46,233 bases of DNA from assembly GCA_965370805.1 (NCBI GenBank), contig CBDUVZ010000007.1, positions 1 through 46,233 on the forward strand, written 5' to 3'. The notes beneath the pieces are model-generated. The model was given only the letters and a program-made list of their open reading frames with translations. It ran no database searches and had not been told where the DNA came from. The translations under genes and the position numbers were made by a program. This DNA comes from CBDUVZ01 sp965370805. Lineage in GTDB: Bacteria; Hydrothermota; Tepidihabitantia; Tepidihabitantales; Tepidihabitantaceae. Below, piece by piece: positions 15,201 to 23,701 of this stretch. Every line of letters begins with the position of its first letter. Positions within the stretch are counted from its first letter, which is position 1.

Positions 15201-16025
15201 GCGTTCGGGCCGTTCAAGTTCTACGGCCAGCGCTACACGCAACTCTCAATCAGCGCCGACGGCTGGATCTGCCCGGGCAACTACACGACCCGCAACTACA
15301 GCAACACTCCGTTGCCCAACCCGCAGACACCGCCGGGAATGGTCTGTCTCAACTGGGATGACCTGTACCCGGTATCGGGCAGCGGCGGGGCCGGGTACGT
15401 GTACTACTACCACGACGCGGCACATCACCGGTTCATCGTCGAGTACGACAGCGTGCGGTACTACTCGGGCTCGACCCGCGACAAGTTCCAGGTCATCTTC
15501 TACGACACGACCGTCGCGACCTACACCGGCGACAACGCGTTCACGGTGCAGTACATGACCGCCAACGGCTATTCGAGTACCACCCTCGGCATTGAGGACC
15601 CGGCGCGGGCTATCGCGATTCAGGCGCTGTACAACGGTACCTACCACCGCGGCTGCGCGCCGATTGCCCCGCGCCGGGCGATCAAGTACACCACCGACCC
15701 GCCGAACCAGACCGGAGTCGCCGAGGAAGTGACGCCGGCTTCGCTGCTGCGCGGACGACAATTGGTCGTCGCGCCGAACCCCTTCAACAGCACGGCGCTG
15801 GTGCATTGGAACCTGGTGCGTGACGCCGACGTCAACCTGCAGGTGTTCGACGCCGCCGGCCGCATGGTGCGGACTCTGGTTGCCGGACCTCGCGCCGCCG
15901 GGATCCGGACCACAACGTGGAACGGCCGGGACGATACCGGACGGGAGCTTGCACACGGCATCTACTTCGTCCGGCTTGAGACCCCGGGCGAGACGACAAA
16001 GACCAAAGTAGTCCTGGCGCGGTAG
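12231..16025 (+). CDS. Gingipain-type (C25) secreted cysteine protease with T9SS/FlgD-like tail
   Basis: 1264 residues. Start at ATG 12231 with AAGGAG upstream; signal peptide MKRPLILLCLVAVPLLAG. Residues about 25-215 are a propeptide-like beta region. The peptidase C25 domain follows (YEYVAITRTPLDTVFQRLVDWKTLKG, then YVLLAGQGDYSNSGQNIFPTRM), with catalytic His448 in WDGHGNP and the Cys pair 484/486 in AIACDCAAWDH. Several Ig/CARDB-like domains follow, with repeated motifs such as DPAPGGNGDSILNPGETVDI and HGGNGNGRIDPDETADL. The C-terminal 85 residues (VAPNPFNSTALVHW ... NGRDDTGRELAHGIYFVRL) form a FlgD-like/type A sorting domain. This implies export and surface display; the secretion machinery is not in the window. 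A strong terminator follows. Confidence 0.9.
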   Translation: MKRPLILLCLVAVPLLAGTMTRTVRFDREDLTLAREAGYDIVNLRGCLAQGIPGAPELPAVVQTVAIPAGAVVTGVELVAEEWIDLTGAYRVGPAQPDVVLPQPGVDNTPVPVPPDPAIYASTAPYPAVTLQLLASGTMCGYRLANVRLNPVRYTPSTGRLQLATRLSYRLTYAVRDEATVATRKQREAFGSMVRALVVNPQDVGRFAPRVGRNALSTLPPGNYEYVAITRTPLDTVFQRLVDWKTLKGTPGTVVLIPWIEANYTGYDTQEQIRNFIIDAYQTWGTMYVLLAGQGDYSNSGQNIFPTRMGNCGSGGDEPCDLYYAGLDGNWDANGNHIYGQLADSTDMYSDVYVGRAPVYNVAMAQNFVYKVITYEQNPPAGYLKRMLLPTAILWSSYDERPMVESIARQTPPDWQDGRLYERAGTLSRQAVNDSLDDGWGMSHWDGHGNPTGIYMSSTPYFNSDDAQALTNGDQVGIGVAIACDCAAWDHVSGGDCLAEHMVNRVGGGFMATIMNTRHGYGAIGPGGNYVPGPSERLDTTFYAGVLLYDMPNTGKALGYSKASWAPYADSLYQYAMQRYCIYSLNLLGDPETPLWTDEPTNVNVAHAGVVNIGNNVPYPVTVTNGSYAPVESALVVLRKGTELDVRGRTNSSGQVTLLVSALTPGPMAMSVAARDHYVFFDTVLVIASERYVSYLRSTILDPAPGGNGDSILNPGETVDIPTWVKNWGQQTAYSVTAKLRTHDPNAQVTDSAKTYGTIAAGDSAFTGPDGFGLHVNAGVGNGYGVACSLICRDANDSTWVSNIVFYVGTPVLEHRSVTVVDTAHGGNGNGRIDPDETADLAISIRNIGMGHGYNCHAVLRSTDARFHVEDSTVDYGFIRKGDSAGPGTDFFTVHADTGIPPETSIDCTLDLYADGGYTTSELLTLVVGEFRTVDPIPDGPRLPAVYYAYDDIDTMYAPRPTYDWVEISGTGTRITYSQNDAVVMVSLPPAFGPFKFYGQRYTQLSISADGWICPGNYTTRNYSNTPLPNPQTPPGMVCLNWDDLYPVSGSGGAGYVYYYHDAAHHRFIVEYDSVRYYSGSTRDKFQVIFYDTTVATYTGDNAFTVQYMTANGYSSTTLGIEDPARAIAIQALYNGTYHRGCAPIAPRRAIKYTTDPPNQTGVAEEVTPASLLRGRQLVVAPNPFNSTALVHWNLVRDADVNLQVFDAAGRMVRTLVAGPRAAGIRTTTWNGRDDTGRELAHGIYFVRLETPGETTKTKVVLAR

Positions 16026-16039
16026 CGGCCGGGACACGC

Positions 16040-16076
16040 AAGCCACGGGGCGAAGCATTGCTCCGCCCCGTGGCTT
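16040..16076 (+). terminator. Rho-independent terminator after the C25 protease
   Basis: A 13-bp perfect stem (AAGCCACGGGGCG) extended by three pairs around a short loop, followed by TTCT. Confidence 0.85.
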
Positions 16077-16111
16077 TTCTCCGGAAGCCGGTTTGCGGAG
16101 CCGGGTGACGC

Positions 16112-16139
16112 TTGATAGTCGGGTCTTTCCGAATAGAAT
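16112..16139 (+). promoter_or_regulatory. Promoter TTGATA-16-TAGAAT, leaderless, for the chromate transporter
   Basis: TTGATA 16112-16117, 16 bp, TAGAAT 16134-16139, six bases to the ATG at 16146. It is a 30-bp identical copy of 12106-12135, with similar sequence further upstream. Confidence 0.75.
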
Positions 16140-16145
16140 TGGCGG

Positions 16146-17321
16146 ATGGCGGAAGACCGACAGCCGGCCACGGTGACTGAGCATCCAAGAGTATCGCTGT
16201 GGCGGATAGCGCTCACTTTCCTGAAGATCGGGACAATCGGGTTCGGGGGCGGAATCGGGATGCTGGCCCTGATTCGTGAGATTCTCGTCCGGCAGAAGCG
16301 GTGGATTGACGACAGCCAGCTCGGGGTGGCGGTCGCGATGGGTCAGATGCTGCCCGGACCGTTCGTCTCCAATTACGCGGAGTACATCGGCTACGAACTG
16401 CACGGGCTGCGGGGAATGGCAGTGGCGGTGGTTGCGTTGCTGCTGCCCTGCTTCGTGCTGATGACCGGGCTGAGTTTCCTCTATTTCCGGTTCGGGTCGG
16501 TGCCGACGGTCGAGCGGCTGTTTGCCGGAGTGCAGCCGGTTGTCGTCGGAATCCTGGCCTGGGCAACGTTCAGCATCAGCCGGACCCACGTCGTCAACTG
16601 GCGTGCGGGGTTGATTGCGGTTGTCGGGTTCGGGGCGCTGCTTCTCGGGGTGGACGTCCTGCTGGTTGTGCTGGGCAGCGGGCTGCTGGGGATTTTGCTT
16701 TCCGGTGCCTGGCGGACGCTGGTGCCGCGGCGGACGCTGGCGCTGGCCCCATACCTGGTGCCGCTGGCCGCTTCGGTTGAGGCGGGTTCCGGATGCTGGG
16801 CCCGGGCCCTGGAGCTCGGGTCCGTTTTCCTGAAGATCGGCGCCGTCATCTTCGGCGGCGGGTTCGCCGCGATTCCTTTCATCCAGCACGAAGTGGTGGA
16901 CGTGCGCCACTGGCTGACCGCGAAGGAGTTTATCGACGGCGTGGCGCTGGGCCAGATGACGCCGGGTCCGGTGGCGATTACCGCGACGTTCGTCGGCTTC
17001 CGCGTGCTCGGCCTGCCCGGGGCCCTGATTGCAACCCTGGCGGTGTTTCTGCCGTCTTTCTTCCTGATACTGATTTTGATACACGCGTACCGCCGGGTGA
17101 AGGACCATGCGCTGGTCAGGGGATTCCTCTCCGGCGTGATGCCCGCGATGTGCGGGATGCTTCTGACGGCGACCATTCTCATCGGCCGGACCGCGATTAC
17201 CGGATCTGCGACCACGGTTGTGGCGGTGCTGAGCCTGGCGATACTGCTGCGATTCAGGACTGACCCGGTCTGGCTGGTGCTGGGCGGGGCTCTGCTCGGA
17301 CTGGTGCTGCCCCGGGCGTGA
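16146..17321 (+). CDS. chrA: Chromate transporter, two-domain ChrA type
   Basis: 391 residues with two homologous CHR halves. The first starts FLKIGTIGFGGGIGMLALIREILV and has VAVAMGQMLPGPFVSNYAEYIGY. The second starts FLKIGAVIFGGGFAAIPFIQHEVV and has GVALGQMTPGPVAITATFVGFRVLG. These FGGG and GQMxPGP motifs define the CHR family. About ten hydrophobic segments place it in the inner membrane. ChrA proteins export chromate, though many members have unproven substrates. The mRNA appears leaderless, and the gene shares its promoter sequence with the protease upstream. Confidence 0.9.
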   Translation: MAEDRQPATVTEHPRVSLWRIALTFLKIGTIGFGGGIGMLALIREILVRQKRWIDDSQLGVAVAMGQMLPGPFVSNYAEYIGYELHGLRGMAVAVVALLLPCFVLMTGLSFLYFRFGSVPTVERLFAGVQPVVVGILAWATFSISRTHVVNWRAGLIAVVGFGALLLGVDVLLVVLGSGLLGILLSGAWRTLVPRRTLALAPYLVPLAASVEAGSGCWARALELGSVFLKIGAVIFGGGFAAIPFIQHEVVDVRHWLTAKEFIDGVALGQMTPGPVAITATFVGFRVLGLPGALIATLAVFLPSFFLILILIHAYRRVKDHALVRGFLSGVMPAMCGMLLTATILIGRTAITGSATTVVAVLSLAILLRFRTDPVWLVLGGALLGLVLPRA

Positions 17322-17329
17322 CAGCGAGA

Positions 17330-17357
17330 TTGACACTCACCTACTGGCCTCTATGAT
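17330..17357 (+). promoter_or_regulatory. Promoter TTGACA-16-TATGAT, leaderless
   Basis: TTGACA 17330-17335, 16-bp spacer, TATGAT 17352-17357, six bases, then the ATG at 17364. It begins right after the chrA stop. Confidence 0.8.
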
Positions 17358-17363
17358 TCTCTC

Positions 17364-20300
17364 ATGATTGGTAATCTGCGGAGGGTCGCCTCCCTGTTCC
17401 TTTTCTGCCTGCTGCTGAACGCGGCTGGTGCCGAAATGGCGAAGGGCGAATCCCGATTGATGGATTCCAGAACGCCCGCCGCCGAGATGGCAAGCGATGA
17501 GCGGCAGGTAACAGACGGGAGAACGTCGCCCGGAGCGAGAATTGAACTGCAAGCCTCGAATCCCGGCGGGGTTGAGTTCGAGTTCGTGGCGGATGATTTC
17601 GAGGTCATCGAGACCCGGGACGGAGTGACAATCGCCATGCCCGGGGCCGACCGTCTTGCCGAGCCCGGTGCGCCGGACCTGCCCGGCCGGATAGTGCTCA
17701 TCGGGATACCCCGAGCGGGCGATATCAGGCTCAGTGTGACCACTCACGGCACTACTCTTCTGTCCGGGCTGGATATCGCGCCGATGGCGGGATTCGGCCC
17801 CGAGGTGCAGCGGCTCGAATCGGTCTTCGGCAAGGACCGGACCTGGCCCGCGGCGGCGGCGGAACTGGTCGGTATCGAGATAGTTCGGGACGTGCGGGTC
17901 GCCCGAATCAGGCTGAACCCGGTCCAGTACAATCCGGTCCGGAGAACGGTTGAGGTTCACCGCCGGGTGCAGGTGTCGGTTTCGTTTGAGCAGGCGGGTC
18001 AGGCGATACGGGAGTTCGACGCTTTCGACCCGGTGCTCAAGCGAGTGCTGCTGAACGGCGAGCAGGCGGTTTCCTGGAAAGTGGTTTCGCCGGTTGATCA
18101 GGACAGCGTCAATTTCTTCCACCGCTCCGACGTCTGGTGCAAAGTGAAGACCGAGACCACCGGGGTCTATGGAATCACGCCCGTAGACCTTGTCGAAGCC
18201 GGGTTTGCCACCGAAGGAATCGATCCGGCGACGTTCCGGCTTTATTCTATCGGCGAGTACGAGATAAACGGCGCGTATCCGGACACGATGATTGAGATAC
18301 CGGTGTACGTCCAGGGTGAGTCAGACGGCCGGTTTGACGGGAGCGATTACATCGCTTTCCATGCCGAGTCGCCGGAACACTGGGACGCGGAACAGGTCGA
18401 ATGGGAATCGAACCCGTTCACCCGGTATGGCTGTTTCTGGCTGACCTGGGGCGGCGAGCCCGGTGCGCGGATGGCGACGATTGACGGCGGGGGCGCGCTC
18501 AATCCGGCCGCTACGGCGACGCGCCACGACCATCTCGAACAGGACCGGCACTGCCCGGCAAGGTCCGGGCTGCTCTGGCTCTGGGAGCAGTATTTCAAGC
18601 AGGCCGGTCTTGCCGCCACGACTTATGACCTGGCGCTTGACCTGCCCAATCGCGAGACCTGGCAGGAATTGACGCTGCGGTTCTACGCCCGGACCGCAGC
18701 GAACAGCGTGCGGCTCTACCTGAACGGGATTGAACTCGACACGATGTCATTCACCGGGTCAATCCGGTCTCCCCGGGCCGCGGATATCACAGTCAGTGAC
18801 TTCCCGGCCGGGGTGAACGACGCGGCCGCGGATACGTTGACTATCGAGTTCTTCGGCGACCCGGAGATGGAGGTCTTCCTCGACTACGCCGAGGTGCGCT
18901 ACGTCGAACGGCTGGCGGTCTCCGACGAGCAGCCGCTGCTTCAGTTCTCCGTCCTCGACAGCGGCCCGGTGGAGTTTGGAATCGAAGGAGCGGCCGGTGA
19001 CGTACTGCTGCTGGACGTGACCGACCCTTATGCTCCAAGGCGGATCACCGGTACTGCTGTTACCGGAGGACGTCGTGATGCGCGGGTCGAAGTCTCCGGC
19101 CTGGCCGAGTTCGCGTGCGTACTCACGTCCGGGCTGCGTGTTCCCGTTGCCGTCGAGCGGCGATACCCCGGGGCTCTACGGGACCTGGCCGGGCACGTGC
19201 ATTACTTCATCATCTGCCCGGATGAGTTCCACGCCGCGGGCCGGATGTTCGCCCGGTACCGCGACGGCAACGTCGCCGGGATTACGGATGCCCGCGCCCG
19301 CGCGGTAAAGCTGTCGGAGATATACGACGACTACGGCTTCGGGATTGAGGAACCGGGCGCAATCAAGGCGTTCCTGGCGAGCAAACAGCCGGAGTACGGG
19401 ATGCTCGCCGGCGACGCCACCTACGATTACAAGAACAACCTGAATGTCGAGCGACCGCCGTCGGTCCCGGCCTACGAAGTCGGGTACGATATCTACCCCG
19501 AGGTCTACGGCTCGGTTGCCAAGGCGATTGATGCCTGGTATGCGGACTTCGAAGGAGGGGGCGACAGCCCGGACATGATTCTCAGCCGGATTACGTGCCG
19601 GAGCCGGTCCGAACTCCGGCGCTTCATGGACAAGGTGCAGACCTACGAGGAGCAGCCTTTCGGGTTCTGGGCCAAGAAGATACTGTTGCTGGCCGACGAC
19701 GAGTGGGAAGGGAGCCCCGACAAACCCGACCAAATCGGATTCGCCCATATCGGCGGCTGCGAGGAGATGTTGCTGTACACCCGGGATCTGCTCGACCCGG
19801 TCAAGGTGTACCTTACCGAGTACCGGTTCACCGGCACGAACGACAAAGCGGCGGCCCGGGCCGAGCTGCTGACCAGGCTCAACCAGGGAGCCCTGCTCTG
19901 GTTTTTCTTCGGGCACGGAGCCGGGTTCCAGCTCTGCCACGAACGGGCGCTGCACATTGACGGCGTGCCCGGGGTGATCAACGGCAGCCGGAATCCAATC
20001 GGGTTCTTCGGGTCGTGCGGCGTAGGGAGGTTTGAGGACACCCGGTACGAAGCGGTCGCCGAGGAACTGGCCCGCAAAGAGAGTGGCTGCCTGGCAACCA
20101 TGGCCGCGACCAAGGCCACGCATCCGGGCAGCAACGAGCATTTCGCCCGGCGGTTCATCACCACGCTGTTCGACAGCCCGGACTACTGCATCGGCCCGGC
20201 GTTCTACGATGCCTGGCTCAACGTAAACACGCTGTACCACCTTTTCGGCGACCCGGCGGTGCGGCTGAAGATGCCGACCGCGGGCCTGGAGCCGGTGGCG

Positions 20301-21338
20301 GTGCCCGACACGTTCCGCCCCGGTGCGGTGGTGACTGCGACCGATTCCGTACCGCTGGCTGCCGGCATGTATGCCGTGTCGGTGCACGAAGCCGACTGGT
20401 TCCGGAGCTACTCCTCGGAAGCCGGGTCGAAGACCTACATCCTTCCCGGGTACGAAATCCACCAGGCAACCGGGTCGTTCGATTCCGGCCGGGCCGACTG
20501 TTCCTTCATGGTGCCGAAGATCGACTACCCGGATACGGTGGTGGTCCCGGACGGCAGCTATGCCCGCATGGACACCAGTTCATTGGTCAGCTTCCTCTGC
20601 TGGGACGGAACGGTCGGGTACACCAGCCGCCTCGGCGGAATCGCGCTGGGAGACACGGTTGCGACTCGGGATTCAACGCCGCCGGTGCTCGAGATGCGGG
20701 CCGACGGGCTGCTGCTTTCGACGGTGGATACGGTTCGGGTTCCCGGGGATTTCACCCTGACCGGGGTGCTTGATGACGAATCCGGGATCCTGCTGGCGTC
20801 GGTGCCGGACTACGGGCTGAGTTTCTACGTCGGCGCGGGCGTGACCGACCGGGTCGACCTCAGTGTTCGGTTCAACTACGACAAGAATTCGGTCACCCGC
20901 GGCCGATTCAGCTACCCGGTGACAATCGACCAGGAAGTGGATTCGCTCACTGTGATTGCTTCGGATAACCTGCGCAACCGGTGCCTGTGCACCTACTTCG
21001 TCCGCACCCAGCTCAGCAACGCGCTCAAACTCGACGAGTGCCTGGTCTATCCCAACCCGGTTTCCGGCCCGGCCTACTTCACGTTCGAGCTGTCGCGAGC
21101 CGCGTTTGTGTCAGTGAAGATATACACCATCTCCGGCCGTCTGGTCCGCAGACTGCCCGAGCGGTTGTGCGGGTTCGGGTACAGCCAGATCGAGTGGGAC
21201 GGGAAGGACAAAGAAGGCGGCCGGCTCGCCAACGGGGTCTACCTCTACAAGCTCGACGCCAGATCGAGCGAGACCTCGACCGGCACGGCGCTCAGTTCCT
21301 CGACCACCCATCGGGACAAGCTGATTGTCCGGTACTGA
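17364..21338 (+). CDS. PorU-like C25 protease (type IX sortase-like)
   Basis: 1324 residues, signal peptide MIGNLRRVASLFLFCLLLNAAGA. The long N-terminal region has PorU-type features (VWCKVKTETTGVYGITPVDLVEAGF, YIAFHAESPEHWD). The C25 domain spans about 610-960: HYFIICPDEFHAAGRMFARYR, IYDDYGFGIEEPGAIKAFL, YGMLAGDATYDYKNNL. Catalytic residues are His851 in FFGHGAGF and Cys885 in GFFGSCGVGRFE. The C-terminal 90 residues (VYPNPVSGPAYFTFELSRA ... DGKDKEGGRLANGVYLYKL) are a FlgD-like domain. PorU removes C-terminal signals from type IX cargo in Bacteroidota; the same job here is inference. The adjacent C25 protein and lamin-tail protein could be substrates. Confidence 0.85.
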   Translation: MIGNLRRVASLFLFCLLLNAAGAEMAKGESRLMDSRTPAAEMASDERQVTDGRTSPGARIELQASNPGGVEFEFVADDFEVIETRDGVTIAMPGADRLAEPGAPDLPGRIVLIGIPRAGDIRLSVTTHGTTLLSGLDIAPMAGFGPEVQRLESVFGKDRTWPAAAAELVGIEIVRDVRVARIRLNPVQYNPVRRTVEVHRRVQVSVSFEQAGQAIREFDAFDPVLKRVLLNGEQAVSWKVVSPVDQDSVNFFHRSDVWCKVKTETTGVYGITPVDLVEAGFATEGIDPATFRLYSIGEYEINGAYPDTMIEIPVYVQGESDGRFDGSDYIAFHAESPEHWDAEQVEWESNPFTRYGCFWLTWGGEPGARMATIDGGGALNPAATATRHDHLEQDRHCPARSGLLWLWEQYFKQAGLAATTYDLALDLPNRETWQELTLRFYARTAANSVRLYLNGIELDTMSFTGSIRSPRAADITVSDFPAGVNDAAADTLTIEFFGDPEMEVFLDYAEVRYVERLAVSDEQPLLQFSVLDSGPVEFGIEGAAGDVLLLDVTDPYAPRRITGTAVTGGRRDARVEVSGLAEFACVLTSGLRVPVAVERRYPGALRDLAGHVHYFIICPDEFHAAGRMFARYRDGNVAGITDARARAVKLSEIYDDYGFGIEEPGAIKAFLASKQPEYGMLAGDATYDYKNNLNVERPPSVPAYEVGYDIYPEVYGSVAKAIDAWYADFEGGGDSPDMILSRITCRSRSELRRFMDKVQTYEEQPFGFWAKKILLLADDEWEGSPDKPDQIGFAHIGGCEEMLLYTRDLLDPVKVYLTEYRFTGTNDKAAARAELLTRLNQGALLWFFFGHGAGFQLCHERALHIDGVPGVINGSRNPIGFFGSCGVGRFEDTRYEAVAEELARKESGCLATMAATKATHPGSNEHFARRFITTLFDSPDYCIGPAFYDAWLNVNTLYHLFGDPAVRLKMPTAGLEPVAVPDTFRPGAVVTATDSVPLAAGMYAVSVHEADWFRSYSSEAGSKTYILPGYEIHQATGSFDSGRADCSFMVPKIDYPDTVVVPDGSYARMDTSSLVSFLCWDGTVGYTSRLGGIALGDTVATRDSTPPVLEMRADGLLLSTVDTVRVPGDFTLTGVLDDESGILLASVPDYGLSFYVGAGVTDRVDLSVRFNYDKNSVTRGRFSYPVTIDQEVDSLTVIASDNLRNRCLCTYFVRTQLSNALKLDECLVYPNPVSGPAYFTFELSRAAFVSVKIYTISGRLVRRLPERLCGFGYSQIEWDGKDKEGGRLANGVYLYKLDARSSETSTGTALSSSTTHRDKLIVRY

Positions 21339-21363
21339 TCGTGCCGACCGGGAAAAGGCGCGT

Positions 21364-21391
21364 TTGACACACGGATGAAGTTGAGTATATT
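21364..21391 (+). promoter_or_regulatory. Promoter TTGACA-16-TATATT, leaderless, for the M23 peptidase
   Basis: TTGACA 21364-21369, 16 bp, TATATT 21386-21391, seven bases to the ATG at 21399. The in-frame ATG at 21375 lies inside the promoter, so it cannot be the start. Confidence 0.8.
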
Positions 21392-21398
21392 CTCACGG

Positions 21399-22256
21399 AT
21401 GGAACGGTTACAGATTTCGTTCGCCCTGCTGCGGCGCAACAGGGTGAGAAGCCTGTCCGTTCCGCTTCTCCATATCTACATCTCCGCGGGTCTCGCGGTC
21501 GTCCTGCTGGCGCTTGCCGGGTTCCTCGGCCAGTACCTGGTCAACCGACACACCGACTACGGCAGGCTGAACCGGCTCGTGGCGGAGAACTACGAACTGA
21601 AGGCGAAGCTGGCGGTGCACGTGGCCGCGGTCGATACGTTCCGGCAGTTCCTGGCCCGGACCGAAGAGATGGATAACCGACTGCGCTGCGCCACGGACCT
21701 GTACCTGATTCCGGCCGATGTCCGGATGATGGGTATCGGCGGCACCGCCCGGCCGGCGGTTGACCCGATGCTCGACAACATGCTGCGTCGGGCCGAGTTC
21801 CAGGAACGGTCGCTGGTTGAGATCGACTCCGCATTCAAGAAGCAGGAACACCGGTTGCGCCACCTGCCGTCAATCTGGCCGGTCCGGGGCTGGGTGACGT
21901 CGGAGTTCGGCATGCGGCGCGATCCGTTCACCGGTGGCCGGCGGATGCACAACGGGATCGACATCGTCGCGCCGTACGGCAGCGCGATGGTTGCGCCCGC
22001 CGACGGCAGGGTCGTTTTCGCCGGCTGGAAGAGCGGTTGGGGTCGGTGTGTGGAGATTGACCACGGCAACGGCATCCGGTCTTTCTTCGCGCACTGCCGG
22101 ACACTGGGGGTGGATGCCGGCAAGGACGTGAAGCGAGGCGACAAGATTGCGACGGTCGGCAGTTCGGGCCGGTCCACCGGCACGCACCTGCACTACGGGG
22201 TCAAGCGCAGCGGCGCCTGGACAAACCCCCGCAACTACATCATCAGTCCCCTCTGA
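21399..22256 (+). CDS. Membrane-anchored M23 (LytM) endopeptidase
   Basis: 285 residues. One membrane segment at about 24-46 (LHIYISAGLAVVLLALAGFLGQYL) follows a basic N-terminus, so the rest is periplasmic. A coiled coil follows (RLNRLVAENYELKAKLAVHVAAV). The LytM domain starts near 160: TSEFGMRRDPFTGGRRMHNGIDIVAP with zinc ligands H184 and D188, and THLHYGV near 265. Such proteins cut peptidoglycan cross-links or activate amidases at division. All ligands are present. The start was chosen from the promoter, 24 bp later than the longest frame. Confidence 0.88.
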   Translation: MERLQISFALLRRNRVRSLSVPLLHIYISAGLAVVLLALAGFLGQYLVNRHTDYGRLNRLVAENYELKAKLAVHVAAVDTFRQFLARTEEMDNRLRCATDLYLIPADVRMMGIGGTARPAVDPMLDNMLRRAEFQERSLVEIDSAFKKQEHRLRHLPSIWPVRGWVTSEFGMRRDPFTGGRRMHNGIDIVAPYGSAMVAPADGRVVFAGWKSGWGRCVEIDHGNGIRSFFAHCRTLGVDAGKDVKRGDKIATVGSSGRSTGTHLHYGVKRSGAWTNPRNYIISPL

Positions 22257-22301
22257 GCGGGGACCACACCAGACATTCCTGAGCCTGCCGTCCGGCTGGT
22301 G

Positions 22302-23570
22302 CTACTGCCTCAACAGGGCGACCGGTAGTTTCTCCGTGTACGTGGCGTCCGGGGTTCTGTATTCAAGCCAGACCGCATAGATGCCGACCGCGGCCCGGAT
22401 GCCGGCGTCCGTACTGCCGTCCCAATAGACCGTTCCCTCGGTCAGGTCCGGCCGGATATCACACAGCGAGTTGATGCAGCTGCCCGACAGGTCGAAGACC
22501 ACTATCTTCAGCGTGCCGTCCGGCTCGGGGAGTCGGTAGACCACAACCAGGCTGTCCTCGAACCCGTCGCCGTCCGGACTGAAACTGCCGGTACCGAAGC
22601 CCAGGATACGGTCTTTGCCGGATGGGTTGAGGCTGATACGTCCCCGGTTGTCGGTCGTGTCGAGATCTCCCGGGCAGTCAATCCGTGCCCAGAGGTCGGT
22701 CTGAGTGTGCGGGCAGGTCAGCGGGACCCTGACTGTTGAGTCCGCGCCCGGTGGCAGCAGCCAGCCGGCAATGCGCTTGAGGTCGTCGGACGCATCGGGC
22801 ATGCCGTTGTGGTTGAGGTCGAGGAATATCTCGATGTCCCAGTCCGCGGTGGCCAGGAAACCGGCATTCGTCAGTCCGGCCAGCGCGGTGAAAGAAACGC
22901 CCGGTTCCAGGTTTTCCGGGTCCTCGCAGGCAACCAGGTTGATTGCCAGGTTCGGCCGGGTCGTGATGCTGTTCGGGCTGCCCGGAGTCGAGCCGGCCGA
23001 ATCCAGGCATACGGTCCAGTTGTCAATCGTATCCGGCCGGGCCGGGTCGATGCGCTCCCACGAGAACCCGTCACCCGGATTGCCGGGGATCGAATCATCC
23101 GTGTTGTCGGGCGTCCCGAAGGTGCTGGTGTCGCCGTACGGTGAGGCGAGTACCAGCGGGTCGTTGATTGCCAGGCCGTTGCCGATAGTGGTGTTCCGGG
23201 TGGTGAGCAGCAGGGTGCTGTCGCCGAAGCGGTAGGGCTGTTCGAACCCGCCCTTCGGGTTCGGGTCGGTGTATTCGGAATCGAGCACTACTGCATACCC
23301 GCCGGGCAGAAGCCAGGTCGAGTTGATGAGAACGCCCGGGCTGCGGGTAAGGACTGAGGAATCCTGCCAGGCGACCAGCCAGTCGACCGCGTCACCGTCA
23401 TCGATAGTCCAGTCATGCAGGTCGATTGCTTCATTCCCGGGATTGTGCAACTCGACGAATTCGTTCCGGTCCTCGGGCTGATGCGCGCCGCTCGACCCGG
23501 TCGGATTCGGCATCACCTCGGTGATGATAATCGGCCCGGCGGCGAGCAGCGCGGCGAGCAGGCAGACCAT
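22302..23570 (-). CDS. Secreted lamin-tail-domain protein with FlgD/CHU_C-like ending
   Basis: 422 residues. Short signal peptide MVCLLAALLAAG. Residues about 5-190 match the lamin tail domain of secreted bacterial proteins (IIITEVMPNPTGSSG, RNEFVELHNPGNEAIDLHDWTI, LPGGYAVVLD). About 195-310 looks like a CARDB-type Ig domain. The end (GTGSFSPDGDGFEDSLVVVYRLPEP ... VYWDGSTDAGIRAAVGIYAVWLEY) is a FlgD/gliding-type C-terminal domain. The promoter at 23576-23604 sets the ATG at 23570; the longer TTG start would overlap the -10 box. Probable surface protein of unknown role. It converges with the M23 gene with only 45 bp between them. Confidence 0.8.
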   Translation of the reverse strand: MVCLLAALLAAGPIIITEVMPNPTGSSGAHQPEDRNEFVELHNPGNEAIDLHDWTIDDGDAVDWLVAWQDSSVLTRSPGVLINSTWLLPGGYAVVLDSEYTDPNPKGGFEQPYRFGDSTLLLTTRNTTIGNGLAINDPLVLASPYGDTSTFGTPDNTDDSIPGNPGDGFSWERIDPARPDTIDNWTVCLDSAGSTPGSPNSITTRPNLAINLVACEDPENLEPGVSFTALAGLTNAGFLATADWDIEIFLDLNHNGMPDASDDLKRIAGWLLPPGADSTVRVPLTCPHTQTDLWARIDCPGDLDTTDNRGRISLNPSGKDRILGFGTGSFSPDGDGFEDSLVVVYRLPEPDGTLKIVVFDLSGSCINSLCDIRPDLTEGTVYWDGSTDAGIRAAVGIYAVWLEYRTPDATYTEKLPVALLRQ

Positions 23571-23575
23571 AACCA

Positions 23576-23604
23576 AAGATAGCCTGTCCGGCCACGGGAG
23601 TCAA
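23576..23604 (-). promoter_or_regulatory. Promoter TTGACT-17-TATCTT, leaderless
   Basis: Minus strand: TTGACT (23604-23599), 17 bp, TATCTT (23581-23576), five bases to the ATG at 23570. Confidence 0.7.
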
Positions 23605-23626
23605 GGCCGTGGGCGGCCCGCAGGGG

Positions 23627-23654
23627 TTGACTTCGGGCGAATCCTGACTAGCTT
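23627..23654 (+). promoter_or_regulatory. Promoter TTGACT-16-TAGCTT for asnA
   Basis: TTGACT 23627-23632, 16 bp, TAGCTT 23649-23654. A leader of about 40 nt follows with AAAAGGAG before the ATG, so this mRNA has a conventional leader. Confidence 0.65.
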
Positions 23655-23701
23655 CTACGCCGACCCGCGGGTCAAGACACCAAGCGAAAAGGAGACGCGA
23701 A

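Noticed and set aside
15246..17336. 696-codon frame antisense to chrA and the C25 protease
   Set aside because: High-GC shadow frame rich in Gln/Arg/Pro; the sense genes are certain.
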